From an uncultured Bacteroidia bacterium (GTDB lineage Bacteria; Bacteroidota; Bacteroidia; Bacteroidales; UBA932), in contig CADBYT010000022.1 in the NCBI GenBank assembly GCA_902798975.1, positions 1 through 40,195 of the forward strand: 40,195 bases of DNA, written 5' to 3'. Positions 8,560 to 16,091 of the stretch are shown here, in pieces. The translations under genes were made by a program, and so were the position numbers. The stretch's first letter is position 1. The number at the start of each line of letters is the position of its first letter. Under the pieces are notes generated by a model. The model saw nothing but the letters and a program-made list of their open reading frames with translations. It was not told where the DNA came from and did no database searches.

Positions 8560-9648
8560 ATGGAAGAAGAGAAGAAACTATATCCGGTCAAGTTCTGCAC
8601 CCTGCAGGACGATTACCCCTGGGGCAGTGAGGAATTCAAGCTCGCGGACCTGGGATATCGCGATTCGCTGATCCGCGAGGGATGGCTGGCGGGCAACAGT
8701 CTCGCCGAGTTGATGGACACCTATCTCGACCGCGTGGTCGGGGACAATGTATACGAATACTACGGCCGGCAGTTCCCGGTCTGCGTGCGCGTGCTGCACG
8801 TCAAGGGCCGCATGCCGCTCCGGGTGCATCCGGACGACGAGACCGCCGCGCAGCGTTATGATTTCCTGGGTAAGGAGAAACTCTGGTACGTCCTGCGCGC
8901 CGGCGCGGATGCCCGCCTGATGGTGGGCTTCCGGCGCGATACGGATGCCGCCGAGGTGTACGCCAAGTGCCTGGACGGCAGCATCGAAGAGGTGCTGAAC
9001 GTCATTGCTCCGCACGCCGGGCAGTGTCTGCATATTCCCGCCGGGACGCCGCACGCGGCCGCCGGGGATGTGGATATCCTGGAGATCGGCGAGTCCTCGC
9101 CGATGGATTTCTGCCTCTGCGGCTGGGGCGAGGAGGTGCATCCGGACGAGTTCGATCCGGCGCTCACCCTGGTGGATGCGCTGGACTGGATTGACTACCG
9201 GCAGTTCCGGTGCGAGCCGAGCGCGAGCGTCGTGGAGGACGGAGCGGAAAATGGTTTTTCGAGCAACCGCACGAAAAATATTTTCCGGCCGTCCGCTGGG
9301 AAAGGCGACGCGCCGGGTTCAGAACGGCTGCTCGATCTGCCGCAGCTGCGCGTCGACCGCATTCCCCTTTCCACGCCCCTGCAGGTCCGCCGCGAAGTCG
9401 GGCCCTTCCTCCTGTACAGCTGTGTCAAAGGTGGCGCGTCGGTGCAACTTCCGCTGGCCGGCGGGCAGCAACTGGATTTCCCGGTGAAGGTGGGTGAAAC
9501 CTTGCTGGTCCCGGCCGAATGTGCCGAATTCGTGCTCGGCCCTACCGAGCGGGACACCATCCTGCTGGAGACCACGGTGGTCCGCAACGATGCCGACCCC
9601 TACATCGACCCTTCCGCCGCCCCGACTCTCCCGGAAGACGCAGAATAA
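8560..9648 (+). CDS. manA: Type I mannose-6-phosphate isomerase
   Basis: This zinc-dependent cupin enzyme interconverts mannose 6-phosphate and fructose 6-phosphate. Start at ATG 8560 (MEEEKKLYPVKF) gives 362 residues. Seen in the sequence: YPWGSEEF near residue 20, the metal-site strand PLRVHPDD, EKLWYVL, then IPAGTPHAAAGDVDILEIGE, which carries later metal and active-site positions. A second cupin-like half follows (about 255-345). A stretch of about 30 residues near 222-252 (coding 9240-9330) is Asn/Ser/Lys-rich, poorly matched to the family and probably a loop. It lies alone, divergent from metY, and its end faces a repeat-filled gap. Confidence 0.85.
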   Translation: MEEEKKLYPVKFCTLQDDYPWGSEEFKLADLGYRDSLIREGWLAGNSLAELMDTYLDRVVGDNVYEYYGRQFPVCVRVLHVKGRMPLRVHPDDETAAQRYDFLGKEKLWYVLRAGADARLMVGFRRDTDAAEVYAKCLDGSIEEVLNVIAPHAGQCLHIPAGTPHAAAGDVDILEIGESSPMDFCLCGWGEEVHPDEFDPALTLVDALDWIDYRQFRCEPSASVVEDGAENGFSSNRTKNIFRPSAGKGDAPGSERLLDLPQLRVDRIPLSTPLQVRREVGPFLLYSCVKGGASVQLPLAGGQQLDFPVKVGETLLVPAECAEFVLGPTERDTILLETTVVRNDADPYIDPSAAPTLPEDAE

Positions 9649-9657
9649 CTGTTTTTC

Positions 9658-9866
9658 GTAAGTTTCTAACTATCAATATCATACAAAAGTAACCAGATCC
9701 TCCGGGACCTGGTTACTTTCATAGTTGTCTATCAATTAAACAATTACCAAGAACAGCACAACCGACCAGCAATCCCGTTTTTACCAACTCACATACAATC
9801 AGCATTTTACAAAAGTAACCGGGTCCGCGGGAACCCAGTTACTTTCATAAAACATTATCTATCAAT
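9658..9866 (+). repeat. A1: double-hairpin module A
   Basis: Hairpin 1 at 9686-9719 and hairpin 2 at 9812-9845 each pair AAAGTAACC with a GGTTACTTT-type arm (hairpin 2 with one change) over a C/G-rich centre. The starts are 126 nt apart. The spacer is diverged from A2/A3 but keeps the same length. Confidence 0.85.
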
Positions 9867-9918
9867 AACTTATCGAAAACATGCCCAATTACTTATCAAA
9901 AACACCGCCTTAGATAAA

Positions 9919-9951
9919 CGAGATTCGCCGGTCGGGGCCGGCGAATGACGG
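9919..9951 (+). repeat. R2: REP-like unit
   Basis: ATTCGCCGG pairs with CCGGCGAAT around TCGGGG, preceded by GAG and followed by GACGG. R4 is identical in the unit. A half unit (TTCGCCGGTCGG) follows at 9954-9965. Confidence 0.75.
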
Positions 9952-9968
9952 GCTTTCGCCGGTCGGCT

Positions 9969-10077
9969 TGTGAGCTACAAGAAACTCATTATCAATCGAG
10001 AACAAAAAAACACTACCCCCATTTCGGGGGTAGTATAATTTTATAATCTACTAATATCCAGCCACTTACAGCTCACA
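9969..10077. repeat. B2: quasi-palindromic module B
   Basis: The closing stem is TGTGAGCT with AGCTCACA. The inner hairpin pairs ACTACCCCC with GGGGGTAGT perfectly around a 5-nt loop (10012-10034). Confidence 0.85.
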
Positions 10078-10106
10078 GCAAATGCGGAGCCGGGCGGCTG
10101 GGAGGG

Positions 10107-10931
10107 TTAATCCATCGGAGACATGACGAAGGTGACGGAGCCGGAGGTGGTGGAACCCTTCAGGCCGGCGTCGACCTTGAGGATGCACTTGCCGTCCATG
10201 TAGCTGATCGTCGCCTTGGCGTTCTCGAGCTCGAAGATGCGGTTCTTGCTGAACCAGGAGAAGCTGACGTTGTCTCCGCTGATGGAGCAGCTGCCCACAT
10301 CAGGCATGTCGTCGGAGAAGGTGAAGAGGACGGTGTTGGCGCCCGTGAGGGTGATGGAGAGCAGCTTGCAGTCCGGAAGATAGTCTCCCTTGTGGCCGTT
10401 GTCATTCAGGAACTTCTTGATCTGGGAGAGGTCGCAGCCATCAAACTGGGCCGTGACAGGATCGCCGAAGCCCTGGACGGTGGCGCGGACCTTGTCGATG
10501 TTCCAGGTGCGGAAGGCCGTGTTGGTGGTGGTCGCCCGCGTGAAGGAGGCCTTGAACGTCTCGCCGGACGGCGAAATGGTCACGGTCACCTCGCCGCTGG
10601 TGCCGCTGAGGGTCACGGTGCCGCCGTTGCTGAGCGTGAAGGTCAGGCCGTCGTTCGTGGTGTAGGTACCGCTGGTGAACGATGTGCCCCGCGCAATCAC
10701 GAAGAGGCCGCTCTCGGTGAATTCCAGAAAAGTGATCTGCGAAATCGCAGCCGGCGCAATGCGCGCAGCCGGAGCCGGTTCGCCGCCGCGCGGGACGAGC
10801 TTTCCGGCGTATTGGATGAAGCGGGGTTCTTCGAACTGATTCTCGCCTCCGTTGTTCTGCTTGCCGCAGGAGAACAGGAGCGGCAGCATGGCCACCAGGG
10901 TAGCGGCGAATAATATCTTCTTCATATTCAT
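10107..10931 (-). CDS. Lipoprotein of unknown function
   Basis: The 274-residue product starts MNMKKILFAATLVAMLPLLFSC; the lipobox Cys near residue 22 marks it as a lipoprotein. I chose the ATG at 10931 because the frame upstream runs into the preceding gene's stop at 10936, leaving a 4-nt gap. The mature part is rich in Thr, Ser and Gly with repeated short beta strands (TTNDGLTFTLSNGGTVTLSG, VTVTISPSGETFKASF), suggesting a beta-sandwich or lipocalin-like fold; no family is recognised. It is the second gene after an outer-membrane beta-barrel gene, so the two are probably co-expressed at the outer membrane. Confidence 0.75.
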   Translation of the reverse strand: MNMKKILFAATLVAMLPLLFSCGKQNNGGENQFEEPRFIQYAGKLVPRGGEPAPAARIAPAAISQITFLEFTESGLFVIARGTSFTSGTYTTNDGLTFTLSNGGTVTLSGTSGEVTVTISPSGETFKASFTRATTTNTAFRTWNIDKVRATVQGFGDPVTAQFDGCDLSQIKKFLNDNGHKGDYLPDCKLLSITLTGANTVLFTFSDDMPDVGSCSISGDNVSFSWFSKNRIFELENAKATISYMDGKCILKVDAGLKGSTTSGSVTFVMSPMD

Positions 10932-10935
10932 TCGT

Positions 10936-11688
10936 TTAGAAAAGTTTGACATAGAGGTGGAACGTGAGGGTCGGCCAGAACATCATGTACTTGCCGTATT
11001 CCTCGATTTTGGCGACCGACTTGAGGTTCTTCTCGGTGATCTGCACGTACTGGGTGCGGTCGGTGAGACCTACGCCCTCTGCCCAGACGCCGGCCTTGCC
11101 TTGATAGATGGCGCCGAGGTCTACGCTGAAGGTGACGGTCTTGTCTTCATTGACGGCGCGGCCGTAACCGATGCCGACGTAGGGCTTGACAGAGAAGCCG
11201 CTGCCGCCGAAACCGGGCGCGCAGAGGTCAACGTTAAGCGTGCCGTTCTTCGCCCGCACGAGGTAGCCGTCCACTTCGATGCCGGCCGTGTTGTACGCAC
11301 TCGGCATGTTGGCGATCTGGCCGCGAATGAAGCGCGGGGAGCCCAGATAGGCACCTACGGTGAAGTGGAAAGCGCTGTGGCCGGGATAGATATTGAAGAG
11401 CAGGCGAGCGTTGCTCATGCCGAGGCCGAGCTTGAGCGGAGCGGTGGCATTGCCATTGCCGGAAAGATCGGGAATGGTGAAATCTTTGACGGTGTAGCCG
11501 ATAAGTCCGAAGCCCATACCGTAGCCGGCGCGGAGGTCGACGTGGTCGCCAAGCGGGGCGGCGAGCTCCACACTGACGCCGTCCGTGCCGAGGCCGACAC
11601 CGAGCGACAGGTGGTCGAACACCTGGGCGCCGGCGTTAACCGAAAAGGCGAAGGCCGCCGCGACGCAAAGAGAGAGGAATTTGTTCAT
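10936..11688 (-). CDS. Outer-membrane beta-barrel protein
   Basis: The 250-residue product has a cleavable signal peptide (MNKFLSLCVAAAFAFSVNAGAQ) and then alternating amphipathic strands rich in Gly and aromatics: LSLGVGLGTDGVSVELAAPL, VDLRAGYGMGFG, FHFTVGAYLGS, FSVKPYVGIGYGRAV. It ends in a terminal Phe (FHLYVKLF), the usual signal for barrel assembly. The size suits a small barrel of 8-12 strands. The ligand or role is unknown. It leads a two-gene unit with the lipoprotein downstream and has its own -7 box facing the DJ-1 gene. Confidence 0.75.
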   Translation of the reverse strand: MNKFLSLCVAAAFAFSVNAGAQVFDHLSLGVGLGTDGVSVELAAPLGDHVDLRAGYGMGFGLIGYTVKDFTIPDLSGNGNATAPLKLGLGMSNARLLFNIYPGHSAFHFTVGAYLGSPRFIRGQIANMPSAYNTAGIEVDGYLVRAKNGTLNVDLCAPGFGGSGFSVKPYVGIGYGRAVNEDKTVTFSVDLGAIYQGKAGVWAEGVGLTDRTQYVQITEKNLKSVAKIEEYGKYMMFWPTLTFHLYVKLF

Positions 11689-11716
11689 GATTGTTCCTGA
11701 TTAATTATGCGATTGT

Positions 11717-11736
11717 CAAAGATAATTATAATTTTG
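11717..11736. promoter_or_regulatory. Divergent -7 boxes for the barrel gene and the DJ-1 gene
   Basis: The minus strand carries TATCTTTG (11724-11717) for the beta-barrel gene, about 28 nt before its ATG. The plus strand carries TAATTTTG (11729-11736), 5 nt before the ATG at 11742. Confidence 0.55.
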
Positions 11737-11741
11737 TGGAT

Positions 11742-12320
11742 ATGAAAGGAGTGAATATATTTTTGGCCGACGGCTTCGAGGATGTCGAGGCCCTCGCCAC
11801 CAGCGACGTGCTCCGCCGGGGCGGCGTCGCCGCGCGCCTGGTCGCCCTGACGGACGAGGCGACTGTCGAGTCTTCCCACGGGGTCACGGTCTGCCCGGAC
11901 GCCTACCTGCCCGAAGTGGATCTGGATGCAGCCGGAACGACGGCCGACGACGTGATGATTTTCCCGGGCGGCATGCCCGGGTCCAAGAACCTCGCCGCCT
12001 GCACGCCGCTCATCGACGCGATGCGGGCGCATTATGCCGCCGGCGGCACTGTGGCAGCGATTTGCGCGGCGCCGGGGCTGGTGCTCAGCCAGCTCGGAGC
12101 CGGGGTTCTGCGGGGTGCGGAGTTCACTTGTTTTGAGGGATTCGAGGAGCTGCTGATCGCCCAGGGCGCCGTCCATACGCCCGCGCCCGCCGTGCGGGCC
12201 GGCCGTATCGTGACCGGGCGTTCCGCCGGCCACGCGGTCGCCTTCGGCCTCGAAATCCTTCGCGGCCTGAAAGGCGACGCCGTCGCCGCCAGGGTCCGCC
12301 ACGCCCTGTATCTGGACTAG
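11742..12320 (+). CDS. DJ-1/PfpI family protein
   Basis: The 192-residue product is a single-domain class I glutamine amidotransferase-like protein of the DJ-1 branch (DJ-1, YajL, ThiJ-like). The nucleophile elbow is VAAICAAPGLVL with Cys108, and the partner acidic residue lies in ADGFEDVEAL (Glu16). FPGGMPGSKNL and the C-terminal TGRSAGHAVAFGLEILRGL complete the family pattern. Proposed activities for the family include redox-stress protection, chaperone action and deglycase or glyoxalase activity; the sequence cannot choose. The start at 11742 is set by the -7 box just upstream; the ATG at 11691 lies in the opposite gene's leader. Confidence 0.88.
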   Translation: MKGVNIFLADGFEDVEALATSDVLRRGGVAARLVALTDEATVESSHGVTVCPDAYLPEVDLDAAGTTADDVMIFPGGMPGSKNLAACTPLIDAMRAHYAAGGTVAAICAAPGLVLSQLGAGVLRGAEFTCFEGFEELLIAQGAVHTPAPAVRAGRIVTGRSAGHAVAFGLEILRGLKGDAVAARVRHALYLD

Positions 12321-12374
12321 GAGATTCGCCGATCAAGTCGGCGAATGACGGAAAAAGGAAGCCGGCGAATGACG
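12321..12374 (+). repeat. R3: REP-like unit and a half unit
   Basis: ATTCGCCGA pairs with TCGGCGAAT around TCAAG, followed by GACGG. A half unit GCCGGCGAATGACGG follows at 12361-12375. It abuts the DJ-1 stop codon. Confidence 0.75.
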
Positions 12375-12404
12375 GAAAAAGGTAGCCAGCGACTAACGGC
12401 GGAC

Positions 12405-12470
12405 AACAGGTTCCCCCCGAAAGGCATTTAGCGAAAGCTGTTTTTTTCTGCCTTTCGGGGGGAACCTGTT
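12405..12470. repeat. Perfect 22-bp inverted repeat after glmS
   Basis: Bases 12405-12426 and 12449-12470 are exact reverse complements. The 22-nt loop carries a small AGC-GAAA-GCT stem and a run of seven T. It lies 7 nt past the glmS stop, facing the DJ-1 gene. No T-run follows either outer arm, so it is not a standard intrinsic terminator, but a long 3' hairpin could stabilise or end both mRNAs. Confidence 0.85.
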
Positions 12471-12477
12471 GCCGCAA

Positions 12478-14322
12478 CTATTCTACTGTAACGGACTTGG
12501 CGAGGTTGCGGGGCTGGTCGACGTCGCGGCCTTTGGCGATGGCGACGTGATAGGCCAGAAGCTGGAGCGGAATGATCGACAGGATCGGCTCGAAGCACTC
12601 CTCGGTGTCCGGAATCTCGAACGACCAGTCAGACAGCGCCTTGACGTCGGTGTCGCCCTCGGTGACGACGCTGATGATGCGCCCCTTGCGGGCCTTCACC
12701 TCCTGGATGTTCGACAGGATCTTCTCGTAGTTGCCGCGACGCGGCGCGATCACCACCACCGGCATCTCCTCGTCGATGAGCGCGATCGGACCGTGCTTCA
12801 TCTCCGCGGCGGGATAGCCCTCGGCGTGGATGTAGGAAATCTCCTTCAGCTTCAGCGCCCCCTCCAGCGCGACCGGATAATTGTAGCCGCGGCCAAGATA
12901 GAGGAAGTTGTGCGTATAGGTAAAGACCTTCGCAAGCGACTCAATTTCAGCGTCATGCTCCAGGATCTTCGCGATCTTGTCGGGAATGTGCTGCAACTCC
13001 TTCACGAGCGCGGCGCGGCGCTCCTCGGACACGGTGCCAAGCTGGTCCGCAAGGCTCAGGGCGATGAGGAAGAGCGTGGTGACCTGCGCGGTGAACGCCT
13101 TCGTGGAGGCGACACCGATTTCCGGACCGATGTGCGTGTAGCAGCCGGTGTCTGTGGCGCGGGCGATGGAGGAGCCGACCACGTTGCAGATGCCGAAGAG
13201 GAAGGCGCCCGCCTCGCGGGCCAGGTTGACGGCGGCCAGCGTGTCGGCCGTCTCGCCGGACTGGGAGATGGCGATCACGACGTCTGTCGGGAAAATGACG
13301 GGGCGGCGGTAGCGGAATTCGGAGGCGTACTCCACCTCGACCGGCTTGCGCGTCAGCTCTTCGATGATGTATTTGCCGATCAGGCCGGCGTGCCAGGAAG
13401 TGCCGCAGGCGCAGATGACGAAACGCTGCGCGGCCAGCAGGCGTTCCCGGTTGTCGATGACACCGGAAAGCTTGACCTCGCCGAGCTCCGGATGCAGGCG
13501 GCCTTGCATCGATGCGCGCAGGGTGCGCGGCTGCTCGAAGATCTCCTTCAGCATGAAATGCGGGAAGCCGCCTTTCTCGATCTCGCTCAGGTTCATCTCC
13601 AGCTCGCGGACTTCGGCCGTCTGCTCGACGCTGCGCAGGTCCGTGATGCGGAGCTCCTGCCCGCGCTGGATGTAGGCGATCTGCTCCTCGCCGAGGTAAA
13701 CCACCTTGTGGGTATATTCGATGATGGGCGAGGCGTCCGAGCCCACGAAGAACTCATCCTCCCCCACGCCGATCAGCAGCGGGCTGCCCTTGCGGGCGGC
13801 AATGAGCTTGTCGGGCTGGTTCTTGTCCATGATCACGAGGGCGTAGGCGCCGACGACGTGGTTGAGCGCCAGCGGAACGGCCTTCTCGAAGCTGACCTTG
13901 CGGGAGTCCATCATGTACTGGATCAGCTGGATGACGACTTCCGTGTCGGTCTGGCTCTGGAAATGGTAACCCTTGCGGGTGAGCTCCGTCTTGAGGGACT
14001 GGTAGTTCTCGATGATGCCGTTGTGGATCAGCGCAAGGTTGTGATTTTCAGAATAATGGGGATGCGAGTTGACGTCACTCGGCTCGCCGTGGGTAGCCCA
14101 GCGGGTGTGGGCGATGCCGATGCTGCCGGACACGTCCTTGTCGGCCGCCACAGCTTCCAGGTCCTTGACTTTGCCTTTGGTTTTGTAGATGACAAGCTTG
14201 CCGCTGTCGCCGATGAGCGCCACGCCGGCGCTGTCATAGCCCCGGTACTCGAGCCGGGTCAAACCTTTGATGAGGATCGGATAGGCCTGGCGCCCTCCGA
14301 CGTAACCAACAATTCCGCACAT
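12478..14322 (-). CDS. glmS: Glucosamine-6-phosphate synthase (isomerizing)
   Basis: GlmS makes glucosamine 6-phosphate from fructose 6-phosphate and glutamine, the entry step for peptidoglycan and LPS amino sugars. The 614-residue product starts MCGIVGYVGG, so Cys2 is the N-terminal nucleophile of the glutaminase domain, followed by RLEYRGYDSAGVA and HTRWATHGEPSDVNSHPH. Two SIS sugar-isomerase domains follow, with the phosphate-binding SQSGETADTLAA and ASTKAFTAQV, and it ends PRNLAKSVTVE, the conserved C-tail. A -7-like box TAACTTCG at 14353-14346 precedes it. The leader is about 25 nt, so no glmS ribozyme is present. Confidence 0.97.
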   Translation of the reverse strand: MCGIVGYVGGRQAYPILIKGLTRLEYRGYDSAGVALIGDSGKLVIYKTKGKVKDLEAVAADKDVSGSIGIAHTRWATHGEPSDVNSHPHYSENHNLALIHNGIIENYQSLKTELTRKGYHFQSQTDTEVVIQLIQYMMDSRKVSFEKAVPLALNHVVGAYALVIMDKNQPDKLIAARKGSPLLIGVGEDEFFVGSDASPIIEYTHKVVYLGEEQIAYIQRGQELRITDLRSVEQTAEVRELEMNLSEIEKGGFPHFMLKEIFEQPRTLRASMQGRLHPELGEVKLSGVIDNRERLLAAQRFVICACGTSWHAGLIGKYIIEELTRKPVEVEYASEFRYRRPVIFPTDVVIAISQSGETADTLAAVNLAREAGAFLFGICNVVGSSIARATDTGCYTHIGPEIGVASTKAFTAQVTTLFLIALSLADQLGTVSEERRAALVKELQHIPDKIAKILEHDAEIESLAKVFTYTHNFLYLGRGYNYPVALEGALKLKEISYIHAEGYPAAEMKHGPIALIDEEMPVVVIAPRRGNYEKILSNIQEVKARKGRIISVVTEGDTDVKALSDWSFEIPDTEECFEPILSIIPLQLLAYHVAIAKGRDVDQPRNLAKSVTVE

Positions 14323-14345
14323 ACGTTTCTAGTAACAAAAAACGC

Positions 14346-14353
14346 ACGAAGTT
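14346..14353 (-). promoter_or_regulatory. -7-like box for glmS
   Basis: The minus strand reads TAACTTCG, one base off TAnnTTTG, 23 nt before the glmS ATG, in the 43-nt gap after the S4 protein gene. Confidence 0.35.
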
Positions 14354-14365
14354 ACGCAATTTCCG

Positions 14366-14749
14366 TCAAAAATCCATCGACTCCATCATTTCTTCGAGCT
14401 GACGGCGGTCGCGCTTGGTCGGACGGCCCGCGCCGCGGTCGCGCTGGAGGACGATGGTTTCCTTCGGAGCGTGGAGTTTGAAGCGTTCGCTTTCGGGGGT
14501 GAGATCTTCGGCAAATTCGGGCACCAGCTGCGCTCCCATGCGGCTTTCGGTGACTTTCAGGACCCGGTAGGAGAAGAGTGCCGGGCCCTTGCGGATCTCC
14601 AGGATGTCACCGGCCTTGACGGCCTTGGACGGCTTGGCATTGACACCCGCAATCTTGACTTTGTTGCCGTTGCAGGCGTCGGTGGCGTCGCTCCGGGTCT
14701 TGAACACCCGGATTGCCCATAAGTATTTGTCTATTCTGACGCTATCCAT
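14366..14749 (-). CDS. Hsp15-like S4-domain RNA-binding protein
   Basis: The 127-residue product has one S4 domain at its N-terminus (RIDKYLWAIRVFKTRSDATDACNGNKVKIAG) and a basic C-terminal tail (RGAGRPTKRDRRQLEEMM). This is the layout of Hsp15 (HslR), which recognises 50S subunits that carry stranded peptidyl-tRNA after premature dissociation. I chose the ATG at 14749 (MDSVRIDKYLW); the upstream ATG at 14767 lies in the TolC-like gene. It starts 2 nt after that gene's stop, so it probably shares its transcript. The GRPTKRDRR tail is usual in these proteins. Confidence 0.85.
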   Translation of the reverse strand: MDSVRIDKYLWAIRVFKTRSDATDACNGNKVKIAGVNAKPSKAVKAGDILEIRKGPALFSYRVLKVTESRMGAQLVPEFAEDLTPESERFKLHAPKETIVLQRDRGAGRPTKRDRRQLEEMMESMDF

Positions 14750-14751
14750 AT

Positions 14752-16091
14752 TCAGAGCTTGCCGCATCTGCGAAGGTACGAATTCACCGCGAGGTTATAT
14801 TCCATTTTCCGGTCAATCCGCTCCTCCTCGGCCTGCCGAAGGGACAGCTCCGCCTGCAGCAGGTCCGACATCGTCACCTGGCCGGCACCGTAGCGCGCCC
14901 TTAATTTATCCGCTGCATCCCGGGCGACAGCCACCGACTCCGTGGCGACGCCCAATTGCTCCCAGGCCGTTTCCACGGCCAGCCGCTTCTGGTGCAGTTG
15001 CAGGGCCAGCTGGGCCTCATAATACTCCTGCTGCGATTGGGCTTTCTCCACCTGGCTCTCGTAGCGGCGGGCACGGGCAACCGCTTTGCCGATACCCGTG
15101 ATCGGGATCTGGACCGTGGCAAAGCCGACACCGTTGAGTTTCCCTTTTCCCATCCCGTTCAGGTCATGGTATCCATATCCGGCGCCGATGGAAATCTGGG
15201 GCAGGTACTCCCCCACCGCCATTTTCTTCTGCAGCCGCTCGGACTCGACCTGCATCGCCAGCAGGCGGGACTCCTCGGTCATGTATTGCGCATCGTCCGG
15301 CAGGAGGTAATGCTCGGGAGCGGCCAGCTCCCCGAAGGAATCCCCTTCCAGGACATAGGAATCCAGGTCCAGATAGGCATATTCAAAGCCGATCGCATTG
15401 AAGAGGTCCATTTTGACCAGCTTCAGGGCGCTTCGCAGCTGGACCCTGCCGGAGGCCAGCTCGCGCTGCCGCATCCGCACCTGCAGCAAATCGGTGTCGG
15501 CGATCAGCCCCGCATCCACCGCCGCGGAGGCATCGCGCTCCAGGGAATCCAGCAACTGCCCGGCCTGCTCCAGGGTCTGCATCTTTTCCTGCAGGGAGAC
15601 GCCCAGGCGGTATTTACCGAGAGCTGCAGCTCCCCCGCCTGCACGCCCAGCGAGGCCAGCCGGTTGCCGTTCACGATACGCCTGCCGGCAAAGACGGGCT
15701 GCAACACCATCGCCGACGCAGCCCAGCCAAATTTAAACCCGGCATACCAGGGATTGATTCCGGCCTGACCGGCCGCATCCGTGACCAGTTGCGAGAGTAC
15801 ATCCGCCCAATATCCGCTCAGGATGTCCTGCGGCATGACATAGATGAGCGGATTGAGCGCATAGTAGCCTGCGGCGTTCAGGCTGACGCGGGGGAAGTAT
15901 TCCCAACGGGCTTCGGCCCGCTGGGCCAGGGCGGCCTGCAGGTCGAACCGGGCGACACGGATGCCGGGATCGTGCTCCACGGCAAGCTCCTGGCACTCCG
16001 CCAGCGTGACGACACGCTGGGCGCTGACGCCGGCCGGCACGAATACCAGCAGGACCGGAAGGATATACGAAATGTCAAGCAGTTTCTTCAT
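14752..16091 (-). pseudogene. TolC-family outer-membrane efflux protein, frameshifted
   Basis: The product would be the outer-membrane channel of the RND pump encoded next to it. Part 1 (from ATG 16091) carries a signal peptide (MKKLLDISYILPVLLVFVPAGVSAQ), then VTLAECQELAVEHDPGIRVA, a typical TolC N-terminal repeat. The frame then breaks near 15610-15622: the other frame continues with KYRLGVSLQEKMQTLEQAG and runs to the stop at 14752 with the second helical repeat (LRARYGAGQVTMSDLLQAELSLRQAEEE). One missing base would restore a continuous protein of about 446 residues. It overlaps the pump gene by 17 nt. Either a real loss, a reversible slip or a sequencing or assembly error; the rest looks intact. 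Confidence 0.8.

Larger units (their letters stand above)
9649..10106. repeat. Locus L2: convergent gap filled by modules A-R-B
   Basis: This 458-bp gap between manA and the 274-residue lipoprotein gene holds no gene. It contains module A (about 9658-9866), unit R2 (9919-9951) and module B (9969-10077). The stretch 9867-9918 is AT-rich and unremarkable. Confidence 0.8.

Noticed and set aside
9684-9848. CRISPR-like array from repeated AAAGTAACC units
   Set aside because: Only two units per locus, each itself a hairpin, and the spacer is partly conserved between loci. No cas gene is nearby.
14323-14365. glmS ribozyme or riboswitch upstream of glmS
   Set aside because: The gap to the preceding gene is only 43 nt and contains a -7-like box; there is no room for a ribozyme.
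12469-14481. 670-codon open frame on the plus strand
   Set aside because: It is antisense to glmS, which has every family motif. Long antisense frames arise from GC-rich codon use; the protein is low-complexity and Leu/Asp/Arg-rich.
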